Positions 55,105 through 63,959 of a stretch of DNA of 64,000 nt are shown one piece after another (within the stretch, counting starts at the first letter, position 1; every line of letters begins with the position of its first letter). The notes below the pieces were generated by a model. That model was not told the DNA's origin and searched no databases. It saw nothing but the letters and a program-made list of their open reading frames with translations. Origin of the DNA: JACDCY01 sp964350145 (GTDB lineage Bacteria; Gemmatimonadota; Gemmatimonadetes; Gemmatimonadales; Gemmatimonadaceae); NCBI GenBank assembly GCA_964350145.1, contig CAYGJL010000008.1, forward strand, positions 20,129-84,128, read 5' to 3'. The position numbers and the translations under genes were made by a program.

Positions 55105-55375
55105 GTAGAGGGGATCCTAGCTGTTAGCGGTGAGTTGACCAATCAGTTCCCAGCAGGAAGTACCCGCGGAGATACACTGACAGTAGTGAGTAAAGTGGAG
55201 GCGTGATCGATGGCGCCGCCGAGCGCTCAACTCTACTCAGTACTGCTACAGATGAGTAGCGTTGGAGGCCGATCCGGCTCCACCGTGCATCAGCCGCGCA
55301 TCAGCAAGTCCCGCCGGTACTTCCTGCTCGCCACTGATTCTTTGACTCACTGCTAACAGCTAGGATCCCCTCTAC
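55105..55375. repeat. 271-bp element with long imperfect inverted arms
   Basis: The outermost 24 bp (55105-55128 and 55352-55375) are perfect inverted copies. Inside them further paired segments follow in step: GTGAGT, AATCAGT and a 13-bp AGCAGGAAGTACC, so each arm is about 65 bp. The core of about 140 bp shows no reading frame of note. It lies between miaB (ending 13 bp away) and comEC. There is no visible target-site duplication, and no transposase. Confidence 0.85.
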
Positions 55376-55388
55376 TCTCGGGTGGCGC

Positions 55389-56717
55389 CTACCCCGCGAG
55401 CGGGAGCTCTCCCCGCTCCGACGCCACAGTTCCTGTAAACGTCGACCCCGTCGTACCAGTCAGCTCCACCATCAAGTAGCTGCCAATCAGCGCAGCCTCC
55501 CCCGGAATTATGACTGTCTTGAAGTCCCGGGTTCGCGCCTGCAGCAACCCCCCCCGCCTGGCCTCCTTCTCGACCAGCACCTCGTGCCGCTCACCGAGCG
55601 CCGTCATGTTCGCGCGCCGCGTGCCTGCACGCATCGTCGAAATCAGCCGCTCGAGCCGCTCGCTCGCGACCTCGTCCGGCACGTCTTCCGCGGACGGAAA
55701 CCTCGTCGCCGCGGTTCCTTCCCGCGCGGAGAACTTGAACGTGTACGCGTCGTTGAACCCTATCTCGCGCACCGCGCTCAGCGTCTCCGCGAAATCTTCC
55801 TCCGTTTCCCCCGGGAATCCCACGATGATGTCCGTCGTGAGCCCCAGGCCGGGAATCGCAGCGCGCAGGCGCTCCGCGCACTCGAAGTACTGCTCGCGGG
55901 TGTAGCGCCGCAGCATCCGCTTGAGCACGCGCGACGATCCGGACTGCATCGGCAGGTGCACGTGCTCGCACACCTCCGGCGTCTCAGCCATCGCCGCGAT
56001 GACACGCTCGCTGAAATCGTTCGGGTGCGGGCTGGTGAAGCGTACGCGCCGGATGCCGTCCACGCGCGCTACCGCGCGCAACAGGTCGGCGAAGTCGTGC
56101 GAGCCGTCGTTGTACGAGTTCACCGTCTGCCCGAGCAGCACGACTTCGGTGATTCCCAGCTCCGCCACCTGCTCGACCTCGCGCACGGCGTCCGCCAACG
56201 GCCTGCTCCGCTCCGGTCCGCGCGTCGTCGGCACGATGCAGTACGTGCAGCGGTAATCGCAGCCCCGCTGCACCGGGATCCACGCCTTCACTCCCTCGAA
56301 CCGGCGCGCGCTGAATCCCTGGTAGTGCTCTTCCAGGTCGAATTCGACCGCCGTCGCGCGCTCGCCGTCGCGCGCCCGCTCGATCAAGTCTGGAAGCGCG
56401 CGGTAGCCGTCCGGCCCGATCACGAGACTGACGTGCTTCGCGCGATCGAACAGCCGCGGCCCCAGCCGCTGCGCCATGCAACCGGCCACGCCGACCACCG
56501 CGCCGTCCTTCATGTGCCGCTTCAGCTCGCCGAGCCGTCCCAGCACGCGCTGCTCGGCGTGCTCGCGGATCGCGCACGTGTTCACCAGGATCACGTCGGC
56601 GTCGTCCGGTGACTCGACCTGCGAATAGCCGACGTCGGCAAGCTTTCCGAGGATCAGCTCGGAGTCGCTGACGTTCATCTGGCAGCCGTAAGTCTCGACG
56701 TAAACCGTACCGCTCAT
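55389..56717 (-). CDS. miaB: tRNA-2-methylthio-N6-dimethylallyladenosine synthase
   Basis: MiaB adds a methylthio group to i6A37 of tRNA. The 442-residue protein has the N-terminal cluster domain (YVETYGCQMNVSDSE, NTCAIREHAEQ), the radical-SAM motif GCDYRCTYCIVPTTRG near residue 153, and a C-terminal TRAM domain. The related MtaB and RimO are less likely given the IVPTTRGPERSRP form. Its ATG overlaps the receiver-kinase stop. Confidence 0.95.
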   Translation of the reverse strand: MSGTVYVETYGCQMNVSDSELILGKLADVGYSQVESPDDADVILVNTCAIREHAEQRVLGRLGELKRHMKDGAVVGVAGCMAQRLGPRLFDRAKHVSLVIGPDGYRALPDLIERARDGERATAVEFDLEEHYQGFSARRFEGVKAWIPVQRGCDYRCTYCIVPTTRGPERSRPLADAVREVEQVAELGITEVVLLGQTVNSYNDGSHDFADLLRAVARVDGIRRVRFTSPHPNDFSERVIAAMAETPEVCEHVHLPMQSGSSRVLKRMLRRYTREQYFECAERLRAAIPGLGLTTDIIVGFPGETEEDFAETLSAVREIGFNDAYTFKFSAREGTAATRFPSAEDVPDEVASERLERLISTMRAGTRRANMTALGERHEVLVEKEARRGGLLQARTRDFKTVIIPGEAALIGSYLMVELTGTTGSTFTGTVASERGELPLAG

Positions 56718-57892
56718 GCGCCGCGTTCCGCTGGCGTGGTCGCCTTCACCGGAAGCAGGACGTAGAACGTGCTCCCCTCGCCTTCCTTGCTCTTTACCCA
56801 GATCCGGCCGCCGTGCGCTTCCGCGGCGAGCTTGCAGAACGCCAGCCCGAGCCCCGAGCTCCTGACGTTCGGCAGCCGGGGCGTCTTCACCTGCCGGAAT
56901 TTCTGAAAGATGACTTCGTGATACTCCTCGGGAATTCCCGGGCCGTTGTCGCTCGCCGCGAACAGGATTCCGTCGCCGTCGGCGCGCGCGCGCAGCTCGA
57001 TCGCCACGCCGGCGCCGCCCGAATGCACCAGCGCGTTCTGCATGAGGTTCGCGAAGAGCCGCTTGAGGATCGCCCGGTCGCCCTCGAACACCGGCGCGTC
57101 CTCGTCCACGTCAATCGCGACGATCGCGGCTTCCTGCGCGAGCCGGACCTCCCATTCCGCCACGATATCGGCGACGAACGCGCCCGGGGCCAGCGGCTCG
57201 ATGGTGAGCGGCAGGTTTGCGTCCTCGATCCGCGCCACCTCGAGCAGGTCGTTGATGAGCGACAGCAGCTCCTCCGCCTTGTATTCGGCGTCGGCTAGCA
57301 CACGCTTCTGCACCGTGGTCAGAATGCCGAAGTCGCCGTCGGCGACCATCTCCAGGCTCGCGAGCACCGACGTCAGCGGCGTCTTGAGATCGTGCACGAT
57401 CATCTTCATCAGGTCCTCGCGCACCTTCTCCAGCTCGCGCAGCTTGCGGTAGCTCTCCTCCAGCTCGTCGGTGACCGCCTTGAGCTTGAGCAGGCTCCGC
57501 ACACGCGCGCCGAGCACGAGCCGGTTGTGCGGCTTCGTCAGGAAATCGTCGCCGCCGGCCTCGATCCCCTTGACCCTGTCGCTGGTGTCGTTGAGCGCCG
57601 TGACGAAGATGACCGGAATGCGCGCGGTCCGGGGATCGCGCTTGATGCGCCGGCACACCTCGAACCCGGTCGAGCGGTCGTCCACGCCGAGATCACCGGC
57701 CGGCATGGACACGTCGAGGATGCATAGGTCGGGACGCTCGGCGAAGCACAGCGCGACCGCGGTCGGGCCGTCGCTCGCGGAGATGATCCGGTAGTCGAGA
57801 TTGTTGAGTTGGTCCACCAGCAGCTCGACGTTCGCCTGCACGTCGTCCGCGACGAGGATCAGCGGCTTGCGCGCGGCCCCGCTCGCGGTCAT
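56714..57892 (-). CDS. Receiver domain-histidine kinase hybrid
   Basis: The 392-residue cytosolic protein has a receiver domain first (ILVADDVQAN; phosphoacceptor D60 in CILDVSMPAG; K120 in DDFLTKPHN). A coiled coil (about 137-162) follows, then HisKA with His167 in MIVHDLKTPLTS, and HATPase with NLMQNALVHSGG, DNGPGIPEE and SSGLGLAFCK. There is no sensor or membrane domain, so the input probably comes by phosphotransfer to the receiver. It is co-translated with miaB, and its partner is not in the window. Confidence 0.92.
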   Translation of the reverse strand: MTASGAARKPLILVADDVQANVELLVDQLNNLDYRIISASDGPTAVALCFAERPDLCILDVSMPAGDLGVDDRSTGFEVCRRIKRDPRTARIPVIFVTALNDTSDRVKGIEAGGDDFLTKPHNRLVLGARVRSLLKLKAVTDELEESYRKLRELEKVREDLMKMIVHDLKTPLTSVLASLEMVADGDFGILTTVQKRVLADAEYKAEELLSLINDLLEVARIEDANLPLTIEPLAPGAFVADIVAEWEVRLAQEAAIVAIDVDEDAPVFEGDRAILKRLFANLMQNALVHSGGAGVAIELRARADGDGILFAASDNGPGIPEEYHEVIFQKFRQVKTPRLPNVRSSGLGLAFCKLAAEAHGGRIWVKSKEGEGSTFYVLLPVKATTPAERGA

Positions 57893-57896
57893 CCGG

Positions 57897-59081
57897 TCAC
57901 GGCCTTACGCGAACACCGAGGCTGAAGATGTACGCACTCTCCGTGACGGGACTCGGGGCGGCATTGGCGCTGTCGAGCTTTCGGGTCGCGCGCGCCACCC
58001 CGATGTCAATGCGCGACCTGCCGATTCCCAGCGGAACGCCGAAGCCGCCAGAGAACGTGGTCTCATTCACCTGCGACGGCTCGCCGCCCGATGCGCCGGC
58101 GGCGCCGGCGGCGCCGAACGGCAGCCCGCGGTATCTCGCGCCGAGACGCAGCGCGATCTCGCGGCGGCCGATGGTGGGTCCGGCCACATCGGCTCCGACT
58201 CCATAATCCCATGAGTCGAACGCGCGCATCCTGCTGCCCGGACCCCTGAGCGGCTCCATCGCGGACCACTCGTCGAAGTTCGCGCGCGCCGACAAAGCCA
58301 CACCCGAAATGCCGGAAAAGCTCACGCTGACGCCGTACCTCATGGGCAACTTGCCGGTCGTGAGCACGCTGTCGCCAACCATCGCCTCCATGTCCCCACC
58401 GACGCGCACCGAGGCGCCGAGCCCGAGACTGCCGACCGGCCGCCACACGAATCCGCCCGAAGCGCCCAGCGCGGAGTAGCTGATGTCCGACGCCTGGCTG
58501 GTGCCAGAGAAAGTCACCGTATCGGGAAAGCGCTGCTCGATCGTGATTCGGTTCTCACCGGAGAACACGTGACCGGCCAAGCCGAGCTGGAAGCGGGGCG
58601 ACGCGCTGTACGCCAGCGCGAGACGAAAATCAGTGATGCCGCCGTTGCTGGAGAAGAGCTCGGTGGCGTCCACGACCGTACCCCCGATGTCCTGCTGCCT
58701 CTGCGTGACGCTGCTCCATGTCCTATCGAGAAAAGAGGAAGCGGAGACCTGGGCCGTGATCCGGCGCCCGATCGCGAGCGACATGCCGACCATCGGAAAC
58801 CGCGCGGTGGTAGTCCGCGCGCTGGCGTCCGGGCCCTTTACCGTGCGCAGCTCTGGCTCGTATTGCATGAACATCACGGTCGCGCCCCACAGCGCCGGCG
58901 CCGCGGGATTGAGCGCCGAGTTCGGGTCGAGCTCGGCGGAGCCGCCGCCGAGCGACAGCGCGGTCGTGCTCAACTGCCCCGGCGGGTAGCCGAATCCCTG
59001 CGTGCTGAGGTTTCCCTGGGCGGCCGCGCCCGAAGCACCGAGCGTGAGGAGCAGGATGCCGGCCGGAATGGAGCGCGTCAT
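57897..59081 (-). CDS. Outer-membrane beta-barrel protein, unknown function
   Basis: The 394-residue protein has a signal peptide (MTRSIPAGILLLTLGASGAAAQ). A domain that looks like a PorV/FadL-type barrel begins at GYPPGQLSTTALSLGGGSAELDPNSALNPAA, split here over residues 31-60. Many alternating strands and GAAGAAGASGG in a loop follow, and the end is FSLGVRVRP. Its ATG overlaps the upstream lipoprotein stop as ATGA. The two are likely to function together at the outer membrane. Confidence 0.8.
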   Translation of the reverse strand: MTRSIPAGILLLTLGASGAAAQGNLSTQGFGYPPGQLSTTALSLGGGSAELDPNSALNPAAPALWGATVMFMQYEPELRTVKGPDASARTTTARFPMVGMSLAIGRRITAQVSASSFLDRTWSSVTQRQQDIGGTVVDATELFSSNGGITDFRLALAYSASPRFQLGLAGHVFSGENRITIEQRFPDTVTFSGTSQASDISYSALGASGGFVWRPVGSLGLGASVRVGGDMEAMVGDSVLTTGKLPMRYGVSVSFSGISGVALSARANFDEWSAMEPLRGPGSRMRAFDSWDYGVGADVAGPTIGRREIALRLGARYRGLPFGAAGAAGASGGEPSQVNETTFSGGFGVPLGIGRSRIDIGVARATRKLDSANAAPSPVTESAYIFSLGVRVRP

Positions 59082-60346
59082 GGTAGTCCGAATGGGTTGG
59101 CCGGAGAGTAGCTGATTCTGAGCCGCGGGCGAGTGCCTGCGACCGCCTCGGTATTGGTGAACCACGCCTGCGCGGCGGAGACGCCCTCGCGACCGCTGCG
59201 CAGGATGAGCGCGCGAGGACCGAGCGTGTCTCCCTGCGCCCGCCAGATCCGCAGCACCGGCGCGATGTCTATCTCCCGAATGCCGGACGCGTTCGCCGCT
59301 ACGCGCAGAGTGTCGATCCGCGTCAGCTCGGACGCGGCGAAGAGCCGCGCCGCCTGCTCCGGATCGGTGATGACCTTGCCACCGATCGCCAAGTGCGTCA
59401 CGACATACACCGTGTCCAGCGGACCCAGTCCCGTATTCGGTATCTGCTCGAGCTGGAGCGTCGCCCGGATGACGCTCGCGGAATCGAGAATCGAGCTGGG
59501 GATCAGGAAGCGCATGTACGTCCGCCTCGACGGCAGCCCTCCGACGAGCAGCGCCCGCGGAGATCCGGGCGGAGGCGTTCGAACCAGAAGCTGAAAGTCC
59601 GAGAGTGTTACCCGCTGGTCGATCGAGTCCTCAGGCGTCCGCGACATCGGGAGCAACATCACGCGCGGAACGAGCGTGTCGGCCGATACGCGGAACGACA
59701 GGACGGGCGGAGCCCCCGCCTCCAGAGAGCGCACGTGAAACTGCCCCGTACTACCGGTGATCCGCAGTCCGATCCGCAACGGCTCTTTCGCCTGCGCCTT
59801 GGCCAGCACCGAGGCATTGAGCAGCGGAATGCGCAGCGAATCCGTGAGGTCGGCCGACGCCACCTGCCGTGACCCGATCAGCCGGTCGTCGGTGAAAAGC
59901 GGAGTGAGCGCCGCGACCGACGTGTCGTTCCCGTCCGTTACCACGTCGTACGCACTGACGGTCAGCGAGGTCCCGATTTGCTTCTCCGTGAGCTCGAGGC
60001 GAAGCTGGAGGTACGCGTCGGTGACCGCCGTTATCGGACTCGTAGTGCTGTCGCCAGGCGTCGCGCGGAACCGCTCGGGCAGGCTGTCGAACCGGACGAT
60101 CACGCGCGAGTCGAGCGTGTCGCCGCGCGACGCCAGCAGCATCAACGGCTCGCCGCCGAACGGTCCCTCGGCACGAACCGCGGTGTCGAACACCACAGGA
60201 TCGATTGTGACGTTGATCACGTCGATGCCCTGGTTGGGGCACAGTTCGGGACAGCCGATCGCGCTCTCCAGCGTCTCGCTGCACGCGCCCGCCGCGAGCG
60301 CGATGCCTGCGAGCGCGAGCAACGCGACTCCTCTGGCGCGCTTCAC
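59078..60346 (-). CDS. Exported protein with DNRLRE-like beta domains, unknown function
   Basis: The 422-residue protein starts with a hydrophobic leader ending near ALAAGAC, probably a lipoprotein signal although the lipobox is weak. The mature part is beta-rich and resembles DNRLRE-type structural domains (RVIVRFDSLPERF, YLQLRLELTEKQ). The GTG start at 60346 overlaps the cdd stop. Pairing with the following outer-membrane barrel suggests a surface assembly. I do not recognise a characterised family. Confidence 0.7.
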   Translation of the reverse strand: MKRARGVALLALAGIALAAGACSETLESAIGCPELCPNQGIDVINVTIDPVVFDTAVRAEGPFGGEPLMLLASRGDTLDSRVIVRFDSLPERFRATPGDSTTSPITAVTDAYLQLRLELTEKQIGTSLTVSAYDVVTDGNDTSVAALTPLFTDDRLIGSRQVASADLTDSLRIPLLNASVLAKAQAKEPLRIGLRITGSTGQFHVRSLEAGAPPVLSFRVSADTLVPRVMLLPMSRTPEDSIDQRVTLSDFQLLVRTPPPGSPRALLVGGLPSRRTYMRFLIPSSILDSASVIRATLQLEQIPNTGLGPLDTVYVVTHLAIGGKVITDPEQAARLFAASELTRIDTLRVAANASGIREIDIAPVLRIWRAQGDTLGPRALILRSGREGVSAAQAWFTNTEAVAGTRPRLRISYSPANPFGLP

Positions 60347-60759
60347 GTGGCGCTCGTGGTCAGCAGTTTCGCCGTGAACGGGTGCGGCAGGAGCGAGCCG
60401 AGACTCCAGCCAGCCTCGGCGCCGTTGCGGCAGTAGCTGTGCACCTTCAGTTCGAGCGTGGCGAACTCCGCCAGCACCTGCAGGCACGCGCCGCACGGCG
60501 GCGCCGGCTCCTCGGCTTCGGTCGCGATGGCGATGCAGTCGAACGCACCCGCGCCGGCGAGGATCGCCGTGAACACGGCCACGCGCTCGGCGCAGATCCC
60601 GAGCCCGTAGGAGGCGTTCTCGACGTTGCATCCCTGAAAGACGGCGCCGTTGCCGGCGCGCAATGCGGCGCCGACGGGGAAGCCGGAATATGGAGCGTGC
60701 GATCGCTCGAGCGCCGCGAATGCAGCGTCGCGGAGCTTGTGGTCAGCTTGACGGGTCAC
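60343..60759 (-). CDS. cdd: Cytidine deaminase
   Basis: Cdd converts cytidine and deoxycytidine to uridine forms. The 138-residue protein has GCNVENASYGLGICAERVAVF (catalytic Glu and zinc Cys) and PCGACLQVLAEF. The GTG at 60759 overlaps the deoB stop as GTGA, so nucleoside salvage genes deoB and cdd are coupled. Confidence 0.94.
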   Translation of the reverse strand: MTRQADHKLRDAAFAALERSHAPYSGFPVGAALRAGNGAVFQGCNVENASYGLGICAERVAVFTAILAGAGAFDCIAIATEAEEPAPPCGACLQVLAEFATLELKVHSYCRNGAEAGWSLGSLLPHPFTAKLLTTSAT

Positions 60760-61943
60760 TGTATGATCTGGGACAGAAATGAAGTGCCGCGGCCGCGGAA
60801 CGAGACGCCCAGCCACTCGGCGACGGTTGCGCCGAGATCGGAGAATGTCTCGCGCCGCCCGATACCCGCTGGCCGCACGCGGGAGCCCGCGGCCAGAAGC
60901 GGAACGCACTCTCGCGAGTGGTCCGTCGATGGCGTCGTTGGATCGTTGCCGTGATCGGCGGTAATGAACAGAAGGTCGTCCTTTTTGAGGGAGCTCACGA
61001 GACCGGGCAGCGCTTGGTCGAATTCGAGCAGCGCTCCATAAAACCCCGCTACGTCGTTCCGGTGCCCGTACAGCTGGTCGAAATCTACAAGATTGGCCAG
61101 CAGTAACCCACTCTGATTCCCCTCTATCCATCGGCGGATCTCGCCTATTCCCTGCGCATTGGACGAGGTGTGCAGCGCGCTTATGGACCGACCGGCGAAA
61201 AGATCGTCAACTTTGCCGACTCCAGCGGTCTCGAGCCCGGCCGCGCGAACTGCGTCGAGCAGCGTCTCGGCCGGCGGCTCGACCGAGAAATCCCGGCGGT
61301 TGGCGGTGCGCTTGTACGAGCCCGGCCCACCGTCGAACGGCCGCGCTATCACCCGCGACACGAGCGGGCTCTCGCCGTCGGGATCCGCGAGCTTGATGTC
61401 CAGGGCGACGGCGCATGCGGCGTACAACTCGTCGAGCGGGACCACGTCCTCGTGGGCGGCGATCTGGAAGACCGAGTCGGCGGACGTGTACACGATCCAC
61501 GCGCCGGTGCGCCGGTGCTCCTCGGCGAACCGCTCGATCACGACGGTGCCGCTCGCGACGACGTTCGCGATCACCGCCCGGCCCGTGCGGCGCTCGAACT
61601 CCGCGATCACTTCCGCGGGAAATCCGTGCGGGTACGTCCTGAACGCGCGGGCAAGGTGCACGCCGGCTATCTCCCAGTGGCCAGTGGTGCTGTCTTTCCC
61701 CGCGGACCGCGGCTCCATCACGCCCCATGCGCCGAGAGGTTCTGCAACAGGTGGGACACCGCCGAGGCTCGCCAGGTTGCCGAGCCCGTACTTGCGGAGA
61801 TTCGGGAGCGCGAAGCCGGCAACGGCGCGGGAGAGATTGCCCAGCGTGTCGCTGCCCGCGTCGCCGTACGCGGCCGCGTCACCCGCGCCACCGCACCCGA
61901 CGCCGTCGAGCACGATGATGGCCGCTCTGCGATCAGCCTTCAT
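60756..61943 (-). CDS. deoB: Phosphopentomutase
   Basis: DeoB interconverts ribose-1- and ribose-5-phosphate. The 395-residue metalloenzyme of the alkaline phosphatase superfamily has IVLDGVGCGGAGDAAAYGDA, DSTTGHWEIAGV and FITADHGNDPTTPSTDHSRE, in two adjoining pieces. It overlaps alr by 11 bp. Confidence 0.95.
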   Translation of the reverse strand: MKADRRAAIIVLDGVGCGGAGDAAAYGDAGSDTLGNLSRAVAGFALPNLRKYGLGNLASLGGVPPVAEPLGAWGVMEPRSAGKDSTTGHWEIAGVHLARAFRTYPHGFPAEVIAEFERRTGRAVIANVVASGTVVIERFAEEHRRTGAWIVYTSADSVFQIAAHEDVVPLDELYAACAVALDIKLADPDGESPLVSRVIARPFDGGPGSYKRTANRRDFSVEPPAETLLDAVRAAGLETAGVGKVDDLFAGRSISALHTSSNAQGIGEIRRWIEGNQSGLLLANLVDFDQLYGHRNDVAGFYGALLEFDQALPGLVSSLKKDDLLFITADHGNDPTTPSTDHSRECVPLLAAGSRVRPAGIGRRETFSDLGATVAEWLGVSFRGRGTSFLSQIIQ

Positions 61944-63003
61944 GCTGCGACCGCGGCGACCGACTGTTCATCCCGACGAGGACTTCGTAGGGAGTGATCC
62001 CGGCGGACTGCCCGACTTGCGCTACGGTGACGACATCGTCGCCGTCACGCCCGATCAGCGTCACCGTCTCGCCCAGCGCGCACTCGATCCCGGTCACGTC
62101 TACCATGATCATGTCCATCGTGACTCTGCCGACGATCGACACGCGGCGGCCGCGCAGGATGACCGTCGCGCCCGGCCGTCCATCCTGCCCCACGTTCCGC
62201 GGATAGCCGTCGGCGTAGCCGCAGGCGAGCGTGGCGACGCGCATCAAACCGGCGGCCCTGAACGTCGCGCCGTAGCTGACGGTGTCGCCGGCCTCGCAGC
62301 CGCGCAGGTCCACCACGGGAGCGCGCAGGTGCGCGACCGGATCGGGCTCGATCGGAGCTCCGGCGACCGTCGCCCCGCCGTACAGAAAGATTCCGGGACG
62401 GACCGCGCTCCGGCCCGAGCGTCCGCGCCGGAGCACGGCGGCACTGTTGTCGGTGTGCGTGAAGACCGTGGCCAGGCCGAGCGCCGCCAGTGCGTCCTCG
62501 AACCTGCGGTCCTGCTCCTGCATGCTGCCGTCGTCGAGCTCCGCGGAATGGAAGTGCGTGAACACGCCTTCCGGCGCCGACTTCGCTACGACGTCCCGGA
62601 GCGCGGCGATCTCTCGCCAGGGAACCCCGGCCCTGGCCATCCCGGTATCTATGGCGAGGTGCCACGGACCTCCGTGCGACTGCCACGCGGCGATGGTTGC
62701 CGGCGAGCCGAGCGCCGGCGTGAGCCGCGCGGCGGCGGCCGCCGCGAGCTCGCTTTCGAGCAGCGGCGTGAAGACAATCACCGGCCGGCGCACGCCCAGC
62801 GCGCGCAGCTCCTCACCCTCGGCGACTGTAGCGACCCCGAAGCCCCATGGATCGAGCTTATCCAGCGCCCGCACGACCGGGCCCACGCCCATCCCATAGG
62901 CATCGGCCTTCACCATTGGCATGAGCCGCGTGCCGGACCTATGGGCCAGCGAGCGCGCGTTCCGCGTGACGGCGGAGAGGTCGATTTCGATGCGGGCGGG
63001 CAT
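61933..63003 (-). CDS. alr: Alanine racemase
   Basis: Alr makes D-alanine for peptidoglycan. The 356-residue protein begins with the PLP motif MVKADAYGMG (Lys near residue 32) and has the catalytic tyrosine in VSYGATF, together with HTDNSAAVL and RPGIFLYGG. It is divergent from mazG; the intergenic region is mostly heptamer hairpin. Confidence 0.95.
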   Translation of the reverse strand: MPARIEIDLSAVTRNARSLAHRSGTRLMPMVKADAYGMGVGPVVRALDKLDPWGFGVATVAEGEELRALGVRRPVIVFTPLLESELAAAAAARLTPALGSPATIAAWQSHGGPWHLAIDTGMARAGVPWREIAALRDVVAKSAPEGVFTHFHSAELDDGSMQEQDRRFEDALAALGLATVFTHTDNSAAVLRRGRSGRSAVRPGIFLYGGATVAGAPIEPDPVAHLRAPVVDLRGCEAGDTVSYGATFRAAGLMRVATLACGYADGYPRNVGQDGRPGATVILRGRRVSIVGRVTMDMIMVDVTGIECALGETVTLIGRDGDDVVTVAQVGQSAGITPYEVLVGMNSRSPRSQHEG

Positions 63004-63037
63004 TATGGGGGGAAGTTATCGTTCGGCACTTGAGGTT

Positions 63038-63137
63038 GGTGACTAGTGACTAGTGACTAGTGACTAGAAACCCCTACGTTCCCGCGGTTCCCGTTGACCC
63101 GCCTTTGCTAGTCACCAGTCACTAGTCACTAGTCACC
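63038..63137. repeat. Long hairpin built from GTGACTA heptamers between alr and mazG
   Basis: The left arm 63038-63067 is four GTGACTA units. The right arm 63108-63137 is its inverted copy with one mismatch in 30. A 40-bp loop separates them. The right arm ends 3 bp before the mazG ATG. It occupies the shared upstream region of two divergent genes. Confidence 0.93.
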
Positions 63138-63140
63138 ACC

Positions 63141-63944
63141 ATGCCCCCTCCCCCGACCCTCGAAGATACTCTGGCCCTCATGCGCGACCTGCGAAAGCGC
63201 TGCGACTGGGACGCGGCACAGACGCACGACTCGCTGCGGCCGTACCTGATCGAAGAATCGCTGGAGCTGGACGACGCGTTGCGCCTCAGCGACGACGCGC
63301 TCGTGCGGGAAGAGCTGGGTGACCTGCTGCTCCAGGTGCTGTTCCATTCGGTGGTGGCCGAGGAGCGGGGCGCGTTCGACTTTCACGCCGTCGCCGAGGG
63401 GCTGATCGCGAAGATGAAGGCGCGGCATCCGCACCTGTATTCCGACGGCGAGCGCGAGCCGTGGGAGCGAATGAAGTCGAAGAAGCGCGCATCGCTGGCC
63501 GACGGGTTGCCCGGCTCGCTGCCGCCGCTGCACCGCGCCCACCGGCTGCAGGACCGCGCGGCTGGTGTCGGCTTCGACTGGCCCGACGCCGAGGGGCCCG
63601 CGGCCAAGGTCGCCGAGGAGCTGGTGGAGGTGCGCGAGCTGATGAAAGCGAAGAAGGTGCGCTTCAGCGAGCATGGCGCGCCGGTGCAGGACGAGGCGCA
63701 CGCCGAGCTGGAGGGCGAGCTGGGCGACCTGCTGTTTGCCTGCGTCAATCTGTGCAGGAAGCTGGGCGTGCATTCGTCGCTCGCGCTGGACAAGGCGAAC
63801 GCGAAATTTCAGAGGCGGTTCGAGGCGGTGGAGAAGACCGCGGCCGAGCGGGGGGTGGACATTGGGTCCGCTGGTTTGGAGGCGCTCGACGCTATCTGGG
63901 ACGAGGTCAAACGGGGCTCAAAGCAGAATCCAGGAACGCTGTAA
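63141..63944 (+). CDS. mazG: Nucleoside triphosphate pyrophosphohydrolase MazG
   Basis: MazG hydrolyses (d)NTPs to monophosphates and pyrophosphate. The 267-residue protein has two MazG domains, each with an EExxE...ExxD metal site: EESLELDDAL plus REELGDLLLQV, and EELVEVREL plus EGELGDLLFA. The domain linker includes KARHPHLYSDGE. No ribosome-binding sequence precedes the ATG because the repeat hairpin runs up to it. Confidence 0.94.
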   Translation: MPPPPTLEDTLALMRDLRKRCDWDAAQTHDSLRPYLIEESLELDDALRLSDDALVREELGDLLLQVLFHSVVAEERGAFDFHAVAEGLIAKMKARHPHLYSDGEREPWERMKSKKRASLADGLPGSLPPLHRAHRLQDRAAGVGFDWPDAEGPAAKVAEELVEVRELMKAKKVRFSEHGAPVQDEAHAELEGELGDLLFACVNLCRKLGVHSSLALDKANAKFQRRFEAVEKTAAERGVDIGSAGLEALDAIWDEVKRGSKQNPGTL

Positions 63945-63959
63945 GGGGATCCAATTGGT

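Noticed and set aside
61159..63033. 624-codon plus-strand frame opposite deoB and alr
   Set aside because: It spans two well-supported genes in antisense and has shadow composition.
63038..63137. Possible CRISPR array
   Set aside because: The repeats are 7 bp and contiguous, arranged as inverted arms with no spacers; no cas genes are present.
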